Below, one piece after another: positions 11,003 to 21,892 of a DNA stretch of 64,000 nt (position 1 is its first letter; each line of letters starts with the position of its first letter). The position numbers and the translations under genes are program-made. A model generated the notes under the pieces. That model had not been told where the DNA came from and did not search any database. It saw only the letters and a list, made by a program, of their open reading frames with translations. The DNA comes from Vandiemenella viatica (taxonomy: Eukaryota; Arthropoda; Insecta; Orthoptera; Morabidae). The DNA lies in assembly GCA_031002005.1 (NCBI GenBank), contig JARYHS010013630.1:29351504-29415503 (forward strand), given 5' to 3'.

Positions 11003-11986
11003 GGGTATATAGTAAATTATTGCCCCACTATATCAAATGGGGGTAGGGTGCTGGCTTCATAATTTTGTGACGAGTTCAAATCCCCCAGAATCAAATATTT
11101 TTACTTATTTATCTTCAAAAATTGTCAAGCTTCACTTATTTATTTTGTTAAAATTTTATTTACATACTTATATAGTGCGAATTAAAATTTAAAACAAGTC
11201 ACGTTGCTTATAACAAATACATGAAACATAATTTCGTACCATTTATCAACAATGGCTTCCTAATATGACTCGCTCCATACCCAATGAAATTAAGTTATGA
11301 GGCGAATCTGCTAGTAAACTGGAATCTGATACAAGAATTTTGCAATGTTTATAACTAGTTCTTCCATTTCCTTGTCGAGCTCCATTTTTCGTCACGGATA
11401 GGCCTACTATTTTATTTTCAACCATTTACACGCAACCGTTCTTGGAACAAATTGAGTGTAGAAGAAAGAAAGAAAAAACTATCTTCCCAATGCTACGTAT
11501 TTTATTTAAAATACCTCTTGTTGATATACAAGTAAAGAAATGCCGAAGATGAAATAAATAACATGATAGGGACTATTTCAATTGAAAACACACCGAAACA
11601 ACTTATTAACAAAAAAATGTAAGAATGGAGACTCTATTGACGAATGTTTGCAAAGAAGTTTTTAAGCGTGTGCGGCCGATTTGTGTTGTGAAAAGACAAT
11701 CCATTGGTAGACCCATGAATTCATTATGAAAAAAAAAAGGAATTTTGGGAAAAAAAATTACGCTGAATTGTAGGTAATATGATTTGTTTTAAATATTATT
11801 TTACTCAATAAAAGAACTTAACGAAGTTTCAACAAAATAAAAAGATCATGCTTGACAATTTCTGAAGATAAAAATATTTAATTCTGCGGGGAATTGAACG
11901 CGGGTCAGAAAATTATGAAGTTAACACCATACTGCATATACCACGCTGCCACTTGATAAAAAAGGGTTATAATTTAATATATACCC
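11003..11986. mobile_element. 1-kb element with long inverted arms carrying tRNA-Met-like sequence
   Basis: The left arm (about 11003-11170) and the reverse complement of the right arm (about 11815-11986) align over roughly 165 bases. Both begin GGGTATATA, both carry CTTCATAATTTT (an elongator-tRNA-Met-like CAT anticodon loop), then a B-box-like GAGTTCAAATCCCC or GCGTTCAATTCCCC, then AATATTTTTA...ATTGTCAAGC. About 640 AT-rich bases with no reading frame separate them. It may be a transposon whose termini captured a tRNA, or two SINE copies in perfect inverted placement. The sharp shared outer ends favour one element. No clear target-site duplication is visible. Confidence 0.6.
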
Positions 11987-12480
11987 AACATCTAGAATTG
12001 TTTGTTTATTTGCATGCGAATATTGAAATATCTTAATTACCTTTCAGCTTTCCCTGCACTGAGCTGAGCGGCCATAAAATTTGGATTTGTTGCAAAATTT
12101 CTTGTCATCATGAAAGCATCAATTTTTGGAAGATTATATGACTGTGCATTCAGAAAACTGCTTTCAGTCATTATTTGGTGTGTGTATTGTAGCAAGAATA
12201 CAATATCTCACCAGTTATGCTGATACGTTAATATAAACTTCAACACAATTGCAAAGCTATTAGAACTCCCAGCAACTTCGCCTCTGTTCACAATAATATT
12301 GTTTACTCGATCGTCACGATTCGATTTGACCAATAGCGTTGTGTTTTACGAAGTTACATTTCCCTTGTATTTTTAGCACTTTTGATTAATTAAAATCAGT
12401 AAATAAAAATCGAATAAATAGGAAAAAACATTATAGCGACAATTCTACACTAATAAAGTTTCAAAATAAAAATACTAATC
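11987..12480. other. AT-rich intron DNA
   Basis: I see no gene or repeat structure here beyond AT-rich sequence. Confidence 0.4.
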
Positions 12481-12486
12481 GCAAAT

Positions 12487-12900
12487 TTGAATTTCATGCA
12501 TATTCCCTCAGACTCTCCAAAAGCACCATATGGATCTTTTTCATGCAATAGACCTCGCTGCAAAACCTGCAGGATGCTTCCACCCACTACTACATATTCC
12601 AACTCTACTACAGGGGAAACCTTACCCCATTATTGGACACACTATGAGTTCAACCTTCTCACATCATATACCAACTAATGTGTCATCACTACACAAGTTC
12701 CTACATTGAACTCACCACACAGCAGCTCTCAGTCAGAATGAATGGCTACAAACAAACAGTCCACACCTGCCACTTATACCTTCCAATGCCAGAACAGCCA
12801 ATAGCCATGATTTCAACAACCGCAATGCTTTACTGTCACATGCATTCGGAGATTTCCCCGAAACCGCCACTGCTTCAGACACTCACTTGGCCTAAGCCAC
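12487..12900 (+). pseudogene. Penelope-like element, C-terminal GIY-YIG region fragment
   Basis: The first frame carries CNRPRCKTCRMLPPTTTYS, the Cys-rich linker (C-x4-C-x2-C) that precedes the GIY-YIG nuclease in Penelope-like elements. After a frame change at about 12678 the sequence reads CHHYTSSYIELTTQQLSVRM and NGYKQTV. This corresponds to the nuclease core (C..C...YIGET...L..R..GH) with the glycine of YIG lost. Only this 3' portion is present, as expected for a short 5'-truncated copy. Confidence 0.65.
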
Positions 12901-13093
12901 CAATAAATTCCTACCACTTCATCCAACCCTTATTATTTTTATTTTATATATGTTATATGTAGCAATAATAATTTATATCAGATTTCTTTTTTTGAATCAA
13001 CACTAAGTACCCCTAGCTATATATATTCATTTTACCAGCACCCGCAACACTTATCTCAGACATTTTCAATGTATTGTTTTTTGTGTCCATCTT

Positions 13094-13339
13094 TCATCTT
13101 ATGCACTCCTTGCTGCCCTCACAGTTTGGTAAGTGATTGGTTATTTTTCCTATCCTTCCTTTTTCCTTAACATCATTACTCTTAAGAACAGAGTTTTCTG
13201 ATTTCAAGGCCCTTAAATTCCTTTCTGCAGATGCCAGATCAGACTGGATTTTGAGAATCTGCTGCTGCTGATCATTTATTCTGCATGGGTGACAGATGCA
13301 ATCCTCAGTGAAACCAGCATTCCAGTCCCGGCACATCAT
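13094..13339 (-). CDS. Cys-containing coiled-coil frame, unidentified
   Basis: An 81-codon minus-strand frame begins MMCRDWNAGFTEDCICHPC, a cluster of four Cys in a zinc-binding-like pattern. It is followed by INDQQQQILKIQSDL, then ASAERNLRALKSENSVLK, a regular leucine-heptad coiled coil. This could be the ORF1-type RNA-binding protein of a LINE or a host exon. No splice sites were convincing. I do not recognise the protein. Confidence 0.3.
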   Translation of the reverse strand: MMCRDWNAGFTEDCICHPCRINDQQQQILKIQSDLASAERNLRALKSENSVLKSNDVKEKGRIGKITNHLPNCEGSKECIR

Positions 13340-13683
13340 TCCCTCCTTTACTTATCCTGGCAATTTCCACACTTAAGTAAAAAAATTTTGCGCATATTTG
13401 AGAAAAACTGAGAACTAATTTCATAACATTTGAGCATCATGTGACACTATCCTAATGATGTCTACCTGCTCAAACAAATATTTACATGTACAAAATCCAC
13501 AGGCAGAAAAGTGCAAGCAATTATAATAACTGTAAAATATATTTTGTGCTGCTTCATGAAATAGTTGGAAAGAATTCTATTGTATTTCTGCAAGATCTGT
13601 CACTATTTCAGTTGATGTCTATTGTTCTTGTGCACAGAAACAGAAAGTTAGGGTATGAAATGCAGTATCAAAAGAGGTGGATG

Positions 13684-14240
13684 TGACATTACAGTAGCCT
13701 AGCGATCCATGATTAAAGAGTATCTGTGCATGTATCGATAATCGACACAGAGCGAGAAGCGACACTCTGTGCTAAACTCACAGTCAGTCAAGTATTAACT
13801 CTCGTGGCAGCAGCCCGGGAAAAGTATAGTTGCTTAAGAGTGAAGTGGTGTGTTCTTGAAGACTATTCTGGCATATGGATACATTATACGCGTGTCTGTG
13901 ACGGGAAACGAATATTGGCCTGATGTTGCTGATCTAAGACAAGCCAGATGGTATGAAAATACATGGGGACGTTCCTGGAGAACTGTTAATGTGCTGTTGT
14001 GAACTGGTGATTGTTGTACAGGCATTTAATATATTGCTGATTGAAGGAGAGTATTTTGTGATTAAACATTCCACTCATAAAGAACTTGTAATCTTCGGAT
14101 AAGAGATAATTCATTCCAGTTGGTGGTCGGCATACTAATGTGTAACACAAACTGTTGGAATAAAAAAGTTGTTCGACTTAGTACTTCCTATGTGCGAGTG
14201 TGTTTTGGCTTATTGCTGAGTCCTGTGAACTTTTGAATTT
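13684..14240 (+). repeat. Diverged LTR related to the 22.8-48.1 kb array (solo or partial)
   Basis: It starts TGTGACATTACAGTAG exactly like the LTRs of the large array and follows them for about 550 bases: GTCAGTCAAGTATTAAC, the GTTGGAATAAAAAAGTTG polyadenylation region and GAGTGT...CCTGTGAAC are all aligned, at perhaps 75-80% identity. Similarity fades near 14240, before the hairpin modules that end the array LTRs. It is an older or sister-family insertion, probably a solo or truncated LTR. No matching target duplication was found. Confidence 0.75.
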
Positions 14241-14499
14241 AGAGCATCACAGAGAACCGTAAGTGTTAAGATTTTTAAATATGATACAAGAAATTATTGA
14301 ACACGATACGTATTTATTATGTATTAGAAATACATATAACCGCACAACAGAAATGTAGCCGAGAGCAGCTTAGCACGGAATAACAACTGAACTGTTTATA
14401 CATTGGTCAGAGTATAAACTAAGCTAGAGATATAACAGAGATATTATTGAAGTATAGAAGGCAGTAATTCAAATTAATACACAAATAAAAAACTAAAGG

Positions 14500-15190
14500 T
14501 TGATTATGATTATAAGATGTGCGAAAGAATGTTTGTTGAAGAATTCAAATGTAGATATCTTGGCATTACATTTTGATAACAAACTTAACTGGGCAGAACA
14601 CATTGGAAAATGTTTCAAAATTCTGCACTTGTCGGAAAGAGTGATGAGGGGATGTACGAGAGAAGTAAAGGAATTGGGTTACAAAACTTTGGCCAGACCA
14701 TTGCTTAAATATGTTAGTGTAGTACAGGATTTGGAGAGGGTGCAAATAAGGGTTGCTAGATTTGTTTCTGGTAATTATTGCTGAATGCAATCAGTAACTT
14801 ATATAATAAAAGAGCTGGAAGACAGGGGGAGGGTGAAGAGGGTCATGGGAGTGTACAAGGCATATATTGGTGATGAGGCATGGAAAGATATTGGTGATGA
14901 GGCATGGAAAGATATTGGTGTAAGAATTGAAAGTAATGCATGGAAGGGAAAAGTTGACCATGACCACAAGCCGGCACTCGATTTCAGGCACGAGGGTGTA
15001 GGAAGATTCTATTTTTTAGGTAAGGGTGTCAGGGATTGAAATAATTTACCAAGAGAAATGGTGCATAATTTGCCAAAAACGATGAAAGAATTTAAAGTTA
15101 AATTTGTAGAGAGCAAATGTAGTTGGGTGCAGAAAAGGGGGTGTTTAGGGAAATTGCCAGCGGATCGTAGGCTACATTGCAATTTAGTTA
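14500..15190 (+). pseudogene. CR1/jockey-group LINE, RT C-terminal fragment
   Basis: The reading gives LHFDNKLNWAEHIGKCFK, CTREVKELGYKTLARPLLKY and DLERVQIRVARFVSGNY, then a stop, then IKELEDRGRVKRVMGVYKAY, GDEAWKDI (twice) and NNLPREMVHNLPKTMKEFKV. This is the conserved tail of CR1/jockey-group reverse transcriptases (YLG..LDNKL.W..H ... ERIQRKAARFV ... WN.LP). The stop at 14782 and the next at about 15037 break it. A 24-bp segment encoding GDEAWKDI is duplicated in frame at about 14870-14917. Confidence 0.75.
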
Positions 15191-16080
15191 AAATATTATA
15201 AAATAATTACTCAGTGCTGAGACTGAAAAACTGAAAAATATAATACCTAATTTCTGTATGATTTTAAAGCCTCACTGACTTCATTACAGGCACAAAAGCA
15301 CTGGGGCAAGGAATTTTAACAAATTTGGCCATGGTGTTTCTGAATGAACTATCATGGCTTTAACCCAGAGTGTTTTGGGGAAACAGTGGGAAAACCAAAT
15401 CTGGATCGCTTGATAGGTTGTAATATTCTATAGACTTAGAAATTTCGAGAAGAGTAATTGTCAACTTGAACGAATTTTCCTGTATTCATTCCCACAGTGA
15501 CGATTCACCATAAAAATCATTTTAAAGTGTATTTATCATATCGCGAAATGTTTATTTTAAGAGATATTCCGGTTTGTTCACGTTTTGAAACACGCAATCG
15601 GAAAAGTAAAAATCTAAGATTTGAAATATCTTTGGATCGCGCAAAGCTACAACTGATCTTTTATCACCAGCTATAGTCAGCATTGTTCCTGAAATTTTGA
15701 TAGTAAAATTATATAATTTGGCAAAGTTTAATTAGCAGTTTTAATTATGAGAAAAAATGAACTTTTTTACTTATATCAGTAAACAGCCCAAATTAAGACA
15801 ATTACGAATATATAACGGTTTCGGTAAAAAGTTTAAGCATTTGTCTGGTAATTAAGTTTTTGAAAAATAGATTGTCGCTGATTGTTGTTGAAGCGCGTAA
15901 AAATTCCGCCAAGTTGGTCATGTGATGACTTTAATTTTAAGATTATAGAAAACCCTTTGGAATGTTAAATTAAATGAAAACAGATAGAACATGACAATAG
16001 AAAGTCCCTGTAAAAATTTCAAGTTAAACTATTATCTATTTTTGGAGATATTAATTAAAGAAAGATTCGCCAAGGTCATA
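15191..16080. other. AT-rich DNA containing a degraded SINE body (about 15305-15410)
   Basis: Between 15305 and 15410 a degraded piece (AAGGAATTTT ... GGCCATGG ... GAAAACCAAATCTGGAT) matches the body of the SINEs at 51291 and 62148. Nothing else is recognised in the remaining AT-rich sequence. Confidence 0.5.
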
Positions 16081-16092
16081 GGCTCTGGGAAG

Positions 16093-16205
16093 TCTATAAA
16101 AGACCTTGCTGTAAGCTCACTCTGGTCTCATTCTTACGCCGGAAAGTGATCGCACAACTCTGTGCTAGTTCGCGGCGCAAATTAGGGTAGCAGTTTAGGT
16201 AAGTT
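16093..16205 (+). promoter_or_regulatory. Candidate core promoter, short first exon and splice donor
   Basis: TCTATAAAAGAC at 16093-16104 is a good TATA box. About 30 bases downstream lies TCACTCTGGTCTCATTC, with initiator-like TCA starts near 16120-16133. A more GC-rich stretch of about 70 bases then ends in TTTAG followed by GTAAGT at 16200. TATA, initiator, short exon and consensus donor in order suggest a promoter with a non-coding first exon on the plus strand. It could also be the promoter of an unrecognised retroelement. No coding start lies between the TATA box and the donor. Confidence 0.35.
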
Positions 16206-16767
16206 CTAACATGCCATAATACTCACTAATGTTAGGGGGACTTTGTGAGTTTTTGTCTTCTCGTAGAATTGTACTTAACCTGCAATCTTCAAAGAAAATG
16301 TTGTTCGATGCTTTATTGACGTTTCTGGTACCGACAATGTACGAGTGAACTTTTGCTAGAATATAAGTACTGTGTTATTCTCAAACTGTGTTAAATGACT
16401 ATCTTGTTTACCCTTCGCATTTGGGGTTTACTAATTCGAATGCGTGGCAGCCGATCTATTTAATATTATAGGCACCAGAGGGCTACACATGGTCACGAAT
16501 AGAGATGGGCAAAGTGATTCACTAAAAAGAGCGGTTGTTCATTTGATCACTCAATGAAAAGAACTAGTTCTTTTGAATGGTTCACTTGCTCAGTAGCTCA
16601 GTTTTGTTTGAGACCTTTTTTTTTAGGTCTCACCCCTCACAATCCGGTTATACCCCTACTTTCCGTTGAAAATACCCCCTTATGTCGACTTCAATACAAA
16701 TAGTATACATTTTTTTTAGCTTAGAAGAACTACCGTTCACTTTAAGTGAGCGTCTGCTCCATCTCTA

Positions 16768-17280
16768 ATTCTTACGTATTTCTGAAATTCCTCATCCTCT
16801 ACAAGAGAGAAGGGGTGTATATTCTTTACACATCACTTTTAGTAACTGAATATCTAAAACCCGTTTCCTAGTAATTGAGATTGGTTGATTTACATCAACG
16901 AATGTATTCATCGATCTCTGAGCAAACCGCGGCGTCGATAACGGTGACGGTCTCCGAGCCATGGTGTCGTCCAAGCTGCACCATTCCAGAGAAAACGTAG
17001 AGGCACTGGCATTAGAACTACTTGCTTTTGGGAGTGGATTAGAGTCACTTCGATGAGAAGTTCTAACCCCGGAGTCATCCACTGAAGGCGAACGTGATCG
17101 CTGCGCATTTCCCTCGCGTTTTAATGGTATCGACCGGTGCAAACTCTTAAGGTGTCTCTTCAAATTGGTAGTCGATCCTGACGATATAGATAAAAACGCC
17201 TTGCAATAGTTGCATTTCCCTTTCTTGTCCTTCTCGTTCTTTTCGAAAAGATACCAAACATCACTGGTAAGTCTGCTCAT
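16768..17280 (-). pseudogene. hAT transposase N-terminus, BED zinc finger
   Basis: The frame starts MSRLTSDVWYLFEKN. Residues 8-50 form a BED finger: S-x-V-W-x2-F, then KCNYCKAFLSI (first Cys pair) and TTNLKRHLKSLH (His-x5-His at the end). A Ser/Pro/Arg-rich linker follows, then RKRVLDIQLLKVMCKEY. A one-base frame change near 16800 leads into HPFSLVEDEEFQKYV, the conserved hAT block after the finger. The RNase-H-like catalytic domain and hATC are missing, so it cannot catalyse transposition. It might still bind the element ends. Confidence 0.82.
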
Positions 17281-17498
17281 TTTCTTGACCTGTTACAGAC
17301 AAGGGGAAACTTGAAATAAACACGCAAATCTATGAAAAACGTATCGATAAATATTTGGGGTTACGATTATGTTTAAACGTTTGTAGTGGTCATTTAAATA
17401 CACTTGGATCGTAGTTTAGATTAAAAACTTAAAATAACATATAGCATGAACGCTTATCAGAGAGAGAGAGAAAGAGAAGCGGTTAGCGGAGCGGTAAA

Positions 17499-17711
17499 GA
17501 ACTAGCTCTCCAGTGGCACTGCTCCGAGCTGTGCTGAGCGAGTGAATCGAACGTCGCGAACGAACTAGCTCTCCAGTGGCACTGCTCACTGCTCCGAGCT
17601 GTGCTGAGCGATTGAATCGAACGTCGCGAACGAACTAGCTCTCCAGTGGCACTGCTCACTGCTCCGAGCTGTGCTGAGCGATTGAATCGAACGTTGCGAA
17701 CGAACTAGCTC
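17499..17711. repeat. 70-bp tandem repeat inside the hAT element
   Basis: The unit begins GAACTAGCTCTCCAGTGGCA and ends with an ATCGAACGT-type segment. Starts are at 17499, 17562, 17632 and 17702 (the last partial), giving spacings of 63, 70 and 70. The first unit lacks a 7-bp ACTGCTC. The repeats lie 220-430 bases upstream of the transposase start and could be transposase-binding or promoter repeats. Confidence 0.9.
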
Positions 17712-17993
17712 TTCTCGATCTTCGGCGTTTCTTATTCTTCATAGCGGAGTGGATAAACAATGAACGGCGTGGAACAGAGAACAAACAAGGGTCGGGCGAG
17801 AATGGCAAAGCCGAAACCGACATTGTATGCGCCCACTCGACTGAAGTTCAATCGACGCCGACACACCACCGTTATTACGGCTTCCAAGAAGAACTACCGC
17901 TCACTTTTAGTGAGCGACTGCTCACATCGCTCTTTCAAAAGAACTGTTCTAAAGAGCTGATTCACTCACGAACGACCCATCTCTAGTCACGAA

Positions 17994-18262
17994 CTTAATT
18001 GTTCATAGTTCAGGTGAAGGTGTTGCATAACCCCCATGCAGCCTTGTTGCCTGACAAGGTAAAGACCTACATCCTCCCAAATCTGAGGCCAGAATGTTAT
18101 TTCTCACCCACCACACTCGGGTTTAGAATACCAACGTGACAATAGCAGTTGGGATAAACAAAGCATGGCATACTGATATGTCATTGCAGCAAGCTCAAAC
18201 CTCAATCCAGACACTACCAGAGAAGTACTTGCTCCAATAATAATAAAAAGGAAATGTAATGC
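17994..18262. other. Intron DNA with a degraded SINE head
   Basis: At about 18066-18122 a piece (CCTCCCAAATCTGAGGCCAG ... TCACCCACCACAC) matches the tRNA-related head of the SINE at 62148. Nothing else is recognised. Confidence 0.45.
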
Positions 18263-18269
18263 ATCTTAC

Positions 18270-18387
18270 CTAAGGCCTGAACCTGTCGACATAATGCCAG
18301 CCGAGCTTTTAATCTCTGACGAATTCCTCTCATTACATTTTCTACACAGGCTTGGCTAACTGCAATTTTTGGTTCCACTGGCACAGA
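18270..18387 (-). CDS. THOC5: THOC5 (THO complex subunit 5), internal exon
   Basis: On the minus strand, acceptor GTTTTATTTTAG opens a 118-bp frame that closes at a GTAAGATG donor. It starts in phase 0 and ends after the first base of a codon. The peptide contains SVPVEPKIAVSQACVENVM and RQRLKARLALCRQVQAL. This matches the human THOC5 stretch that I recall as ending RVQSRLALHKQFASLE. Splicing to 5787 joins G with AA to make Glu, so the pair reads QAL-E-AGVVSL against human ASL-E-HGIVPV. Independent phase agreement between exons 12.5 kb apart is the strongest support. Upstream exons of this minus-strand gene should lie at higher coordinates, and I could not locate one. Confidence 0.72.
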
Positions 18388-18844
18388 CTAAAATAAAACA
18401 AACAGATTTTAAAACATGTAAAAGAGAAAGAAAAAAATCTAAAGAATTATATCACTAAACAGAAACAAAAATATAAACGGTTTAACTGGATTAAAATTTA
18501 TATGATTTTTCTCCTTCCGCTTTTATTTCATTGCCTAGTATCATTGGCAGCTATGCATTATATAGTACACATAAAATTAAGATTCAGAATGATTCTATTG
18601 TATGACAAGGACAATGGTGTGTTGAAATCAATACATGCACACAGAGTTGGACTCTTCACCAGCTGAAGAACACTGTATGCACAAGGTGTGAATTAAAATT
18701 AACTGCTCCTGCGGCAGTTGAGGAAGTGGGTGGAAGCATGTCCCAAATTGAATAACTAAGGAATGGGAGTAGGGTTAAATACCAGAAATGAGATACTTGC
18801 CATTTTCAAAAATTAACAACAGTGACAAATAAACCAAAAAAGGC

Positions 18845-19170
18845 AATACAATATGGTAGTGAGACTTAAACAGCAACAGTACAGAATGAGAAGAGAATAG
18901 AAAGAGCAAACATGATATTAGTATGAAAATCAGATGAATACACTCAGACAAGGAATGAAAAATGCAAGTAATAGAAGAATTGAAGATAGAAAAATGTGTC
19001 TAAGAACATGTGATTCGAATGAAAGACAACACAACCCCAAAGTAGATAATGAATTAATGCCTCTATGGGAAAAGATCTAGACCAAATAAAACGTGCATTG
19101 ATGGAAATATTTATCGGACGTAACTTCAAGTAAAAAGAAGGTGAAATAAACCAGCACAAGTAAAACAGAA
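18845..19170 (+). pseudogene. LINE reverse transcriptase C-terminal scrap (RTE/BovB type)
   Basis: Translation gives YGSET-stop-TATVQNEKRIERANMI, then LKIEKCV, EHVIRMKDNTTPK and GKRSRPNKTC, with stops and frame changes. The order (YGSETW ... N.KRIE..EM ... GHV.RM ... GKR.RGRP...W) is that of the RTE-group C-terminal tail. It is short and heavily decayed. Confidence 0.55.
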
Positions 19171-21890
19171 TCACAGTAATGTGGTTTTTTTTCTAGATAA
19201 GCAACATTACCTTTGGTAACTGATTGATGTTGGGGCAGAGGCTGCAAATAAAAACATGATTCTTGAGGGATCTTAAGGAGGAGATAAAAACTGCAAATTG
19301 GGGGGGGGGGGATTAAAAAATTTGGTTTATCTCAAGTTGAAAACTGGATATTAGCTAGTGTTTAGTTCATACTGTAAACTCAGTTACCATTATTCGAATA
19401 TTGGAGTCTCCTACAGTACCCTGCCTCCCCAATGTTCTCTTGTTGATGAAGGGATAAGAAACGAAATTTTCAATGTTTCGTGTGTGTGTGTGTTGGTTAT
19501 GTGCAGAAGGGATATGATGAACACATAAAAAATGAGATGACTAAAATTGTGCAATATTTTAGTTGAATACCTTGTTCATGCAGAGCAATACAAGACATTC
19601 AGCAACTGAGTTCTAGCAAAATGTGGTCTACTGCACAACTGGATGTGCCGTTGAGAACATGGTTGCAGAAGTAGAGGTGGAAATGGGTTGTAACAGCCCA
19701 CAAACTCAGCCTTTTATGAAATTTAATCTTGGAAATTGAGTACAGCGAGATGAAAGTTAGTTAAATATGAATTTGTATATTTTTTCGTATGAATTAATGT
19801 TATTTTTATTGAAAGTGACTGTGTAAATGATAGATAATATGATCCAAAACAGTACTATGTTTGAAATATTAACTGAAAGCTTGGAATTATAAATATTGAT
19901 ATAATCCACAATGTTGAGGATGCTTTGCTCGATAACCATCAAGCGGCACTTTTATTCAATTTCTCGATGTTTCTCTGGCGCTTATTTAAGCTCGCAGCAA
20001 GAGCGAGCAGAAACAGTCATCATCAGTATTTCTTAAAAGTTTTACAGTAGTTTTTGCTAATTGTTTGTGAGTCGATAAGCAGTTTTTTTCACTGAAGTTT
20101 AATTGCTGGAATTGTTTTGTAATGTGCTTTATTCTCTTTGCACAAGTCTTACCTTGCCAACATATGTTTGTTATAAACATTTCATCGAAATAAATAGTGC
20201 TGAAAAGTGTATTTGGCTGTCATGTTGTTCATTGAACTCATAATTTAATTTAGAGGTTGTGTTTATCTTCCTTTGGTAAAAGCAGTGGGAAAAAAATCAC
20301 CTGGTCACCGAACAGTAAAAACTTGTTAGTTAAAGAACTAACAAATTAACTTGCAATCAGTATTGTTTGTAAGAACCAGATAAGCTTTTGGTTAATTCTT
20401 GCTATCCACACCTGTCATCAATTAATAAATGATTTCTTCTATTCACTACATCCTCCAATCTACAGATTGCTGTTGTCGATCACCAGATGGTTTTACCTTC
20501 CCCCAAAGGATGATTACTACTATTTTTGTCAGAATTAAATAGTTCTATCAAATGACAACACTGACGAATTGCTTTTCAATTAATATTTATTTTTCTATGA
20601 GCTCGAAGATAATATAAGGCCCCTGACATCTCCAAAGATACTAAAGCACAAACATACAATTATTCCAGTGATTAAACTCACAAATGACTGTAAAACTTCC
20701 AAAATCAATTGATATACACCAGCTCTGCTTGCAATTTCCGTCAATTTAAATAAGCACCACAGAATCATCCTGAGTGTCGACGGACATTTCTCAATCATTA
20801 ACAATTAAATCAATACAAAAATAACAAATTTTACAAAATCACTCACAATTATTACAAAACACCTTAAAATGAAAGTTAATACTATTTACACGCATTTACA
20901 CACAAAATAATCAACACAAACCAGACATAAACTTTTAATTAATGTTTATGTATAATACTGTCCTTGATTGTATTACATATCATTTTCACAGTTTCTCTCC
21001 AATTACTCATTTACATGACTAATATACACAAATTCACATTTAATCACCTGAAAAATATACAAATCCACAATTAATCAACTCCCATCGTATTATACATAAT
21101 TCTTAAAATAAAATTTTATAAAAGGGCTGGGCCTGAAGGCTGTTATACCAGCCAGCGAGCTTCCTGGAGGGAGAAAAAGAGGTGGAGGTTCTGTGTGAAT
21201 AAAACAGAAGAAACAATAGATAATTATGAAAAACAGTACCGCTAATGGAGGGCAGATACATGAAGTTAAATAATAATGAAAAATAAATAAGGGAACAATA
21301 ATGGAAAAAAGAAACAAAGAATAGTTAAATAAACAATAAGTTGAGGGTTTGCTGGTAGCATCTTATGGTAGGATGAGGCCAGGTGATAACTGGTTCCAGT
21401 ATATATTAATAAGCTTGCGCAAAAGTGTGGCTCAATGGCCTGAGGTGTGCACACTGGGTCAGTGAGGTAAAATCCAGGTCCCCATATACTGGCCATCCTA
21501 ACTGCAGTTTTAGGCAACGATAAAAGGCAAATGCTGGGACAGTCCCCCAATCTCTGCCTCATAAACTACGCATTTCACAAACAAGAAAGACAATCATCAT
21601 GCACAGAAAAGAAGTATACATTTCACATATGATGTCAAAATTTCACTTCCCACATTAGCATGTAGTACGACCTCGTGGTAAGTAAAAAATGTTTGGTGTT
21701 AGCAAGGGTATGTGGCCGCAAAACAACAGCTTCAAATATGACCATATCAATGATGAGTAAAACTCATCCAAGCCAGTCGACCCTAAAATGTTGGGAAAAG
21801 GTGTTAATGAAGAAGTAATATACATTAATTACTTAGTTTCTATTAAAGATGTTAAGATGTGGAGAAGATTCCTGCAAAAACTCTGACAGC
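19171..21890. other. Repeat-poor stretch with minor SINE-like fragments
   Basis: No gene is recognised. There is a G11 run near 19306, a short GT run near 19480, and SINE-like material at about 21405-21545 (TGTGGCTCAATGGCCTGAGG ... GGCAAATGCTGGGACAGT). Around 19980-20195 a TATTTAA, a TCAGTATT initiator-like site and an AATAAA occur in LTR-like order, but no LTR ends were found. Confidence 0.4.
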
Positions 21891-21892
21891 TC

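Larger units (their letters stand above)
16500..17985 (-). mobile_element. hAT transposon deletion derivative with intact ends
   Basis: It starts TAGAGATGGGCAAAG and ends CCCATCTCTA, good hAT terminal inverted repeats. It is flanked by perfect 8-bp target duplications GTCACGAA (16492-16499 and 17986-17993), the length diagnostic of hAT. The transposase lies on the minus strand and retains only its N-terminal part, so the element is a non-autonomous internal-deletion derivative. Subterminal sequence rich in GTTCACT/AGTGAGC motifs recurs near both ends (16731-16765 and 17888-17920). A 70-bp tandem repeat lies upstream of the transposase start. The intact ends and target duplication indicate a fairly recent insertion. 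Confidence 0.88.

Noticed and set aside
11041..11090. Functional tRNA-Met gene
   Set aside because: It has a CAT loop and a B box but no sound acceptor stem, and an inverse copy 0.8 kb away marks it as part of a repeat.
19980..20200. LTR with TATA, initiator and AATAAA
   Set aside because: The signals are in order, but there are no TG/CA ends, no second copy and no primer site.
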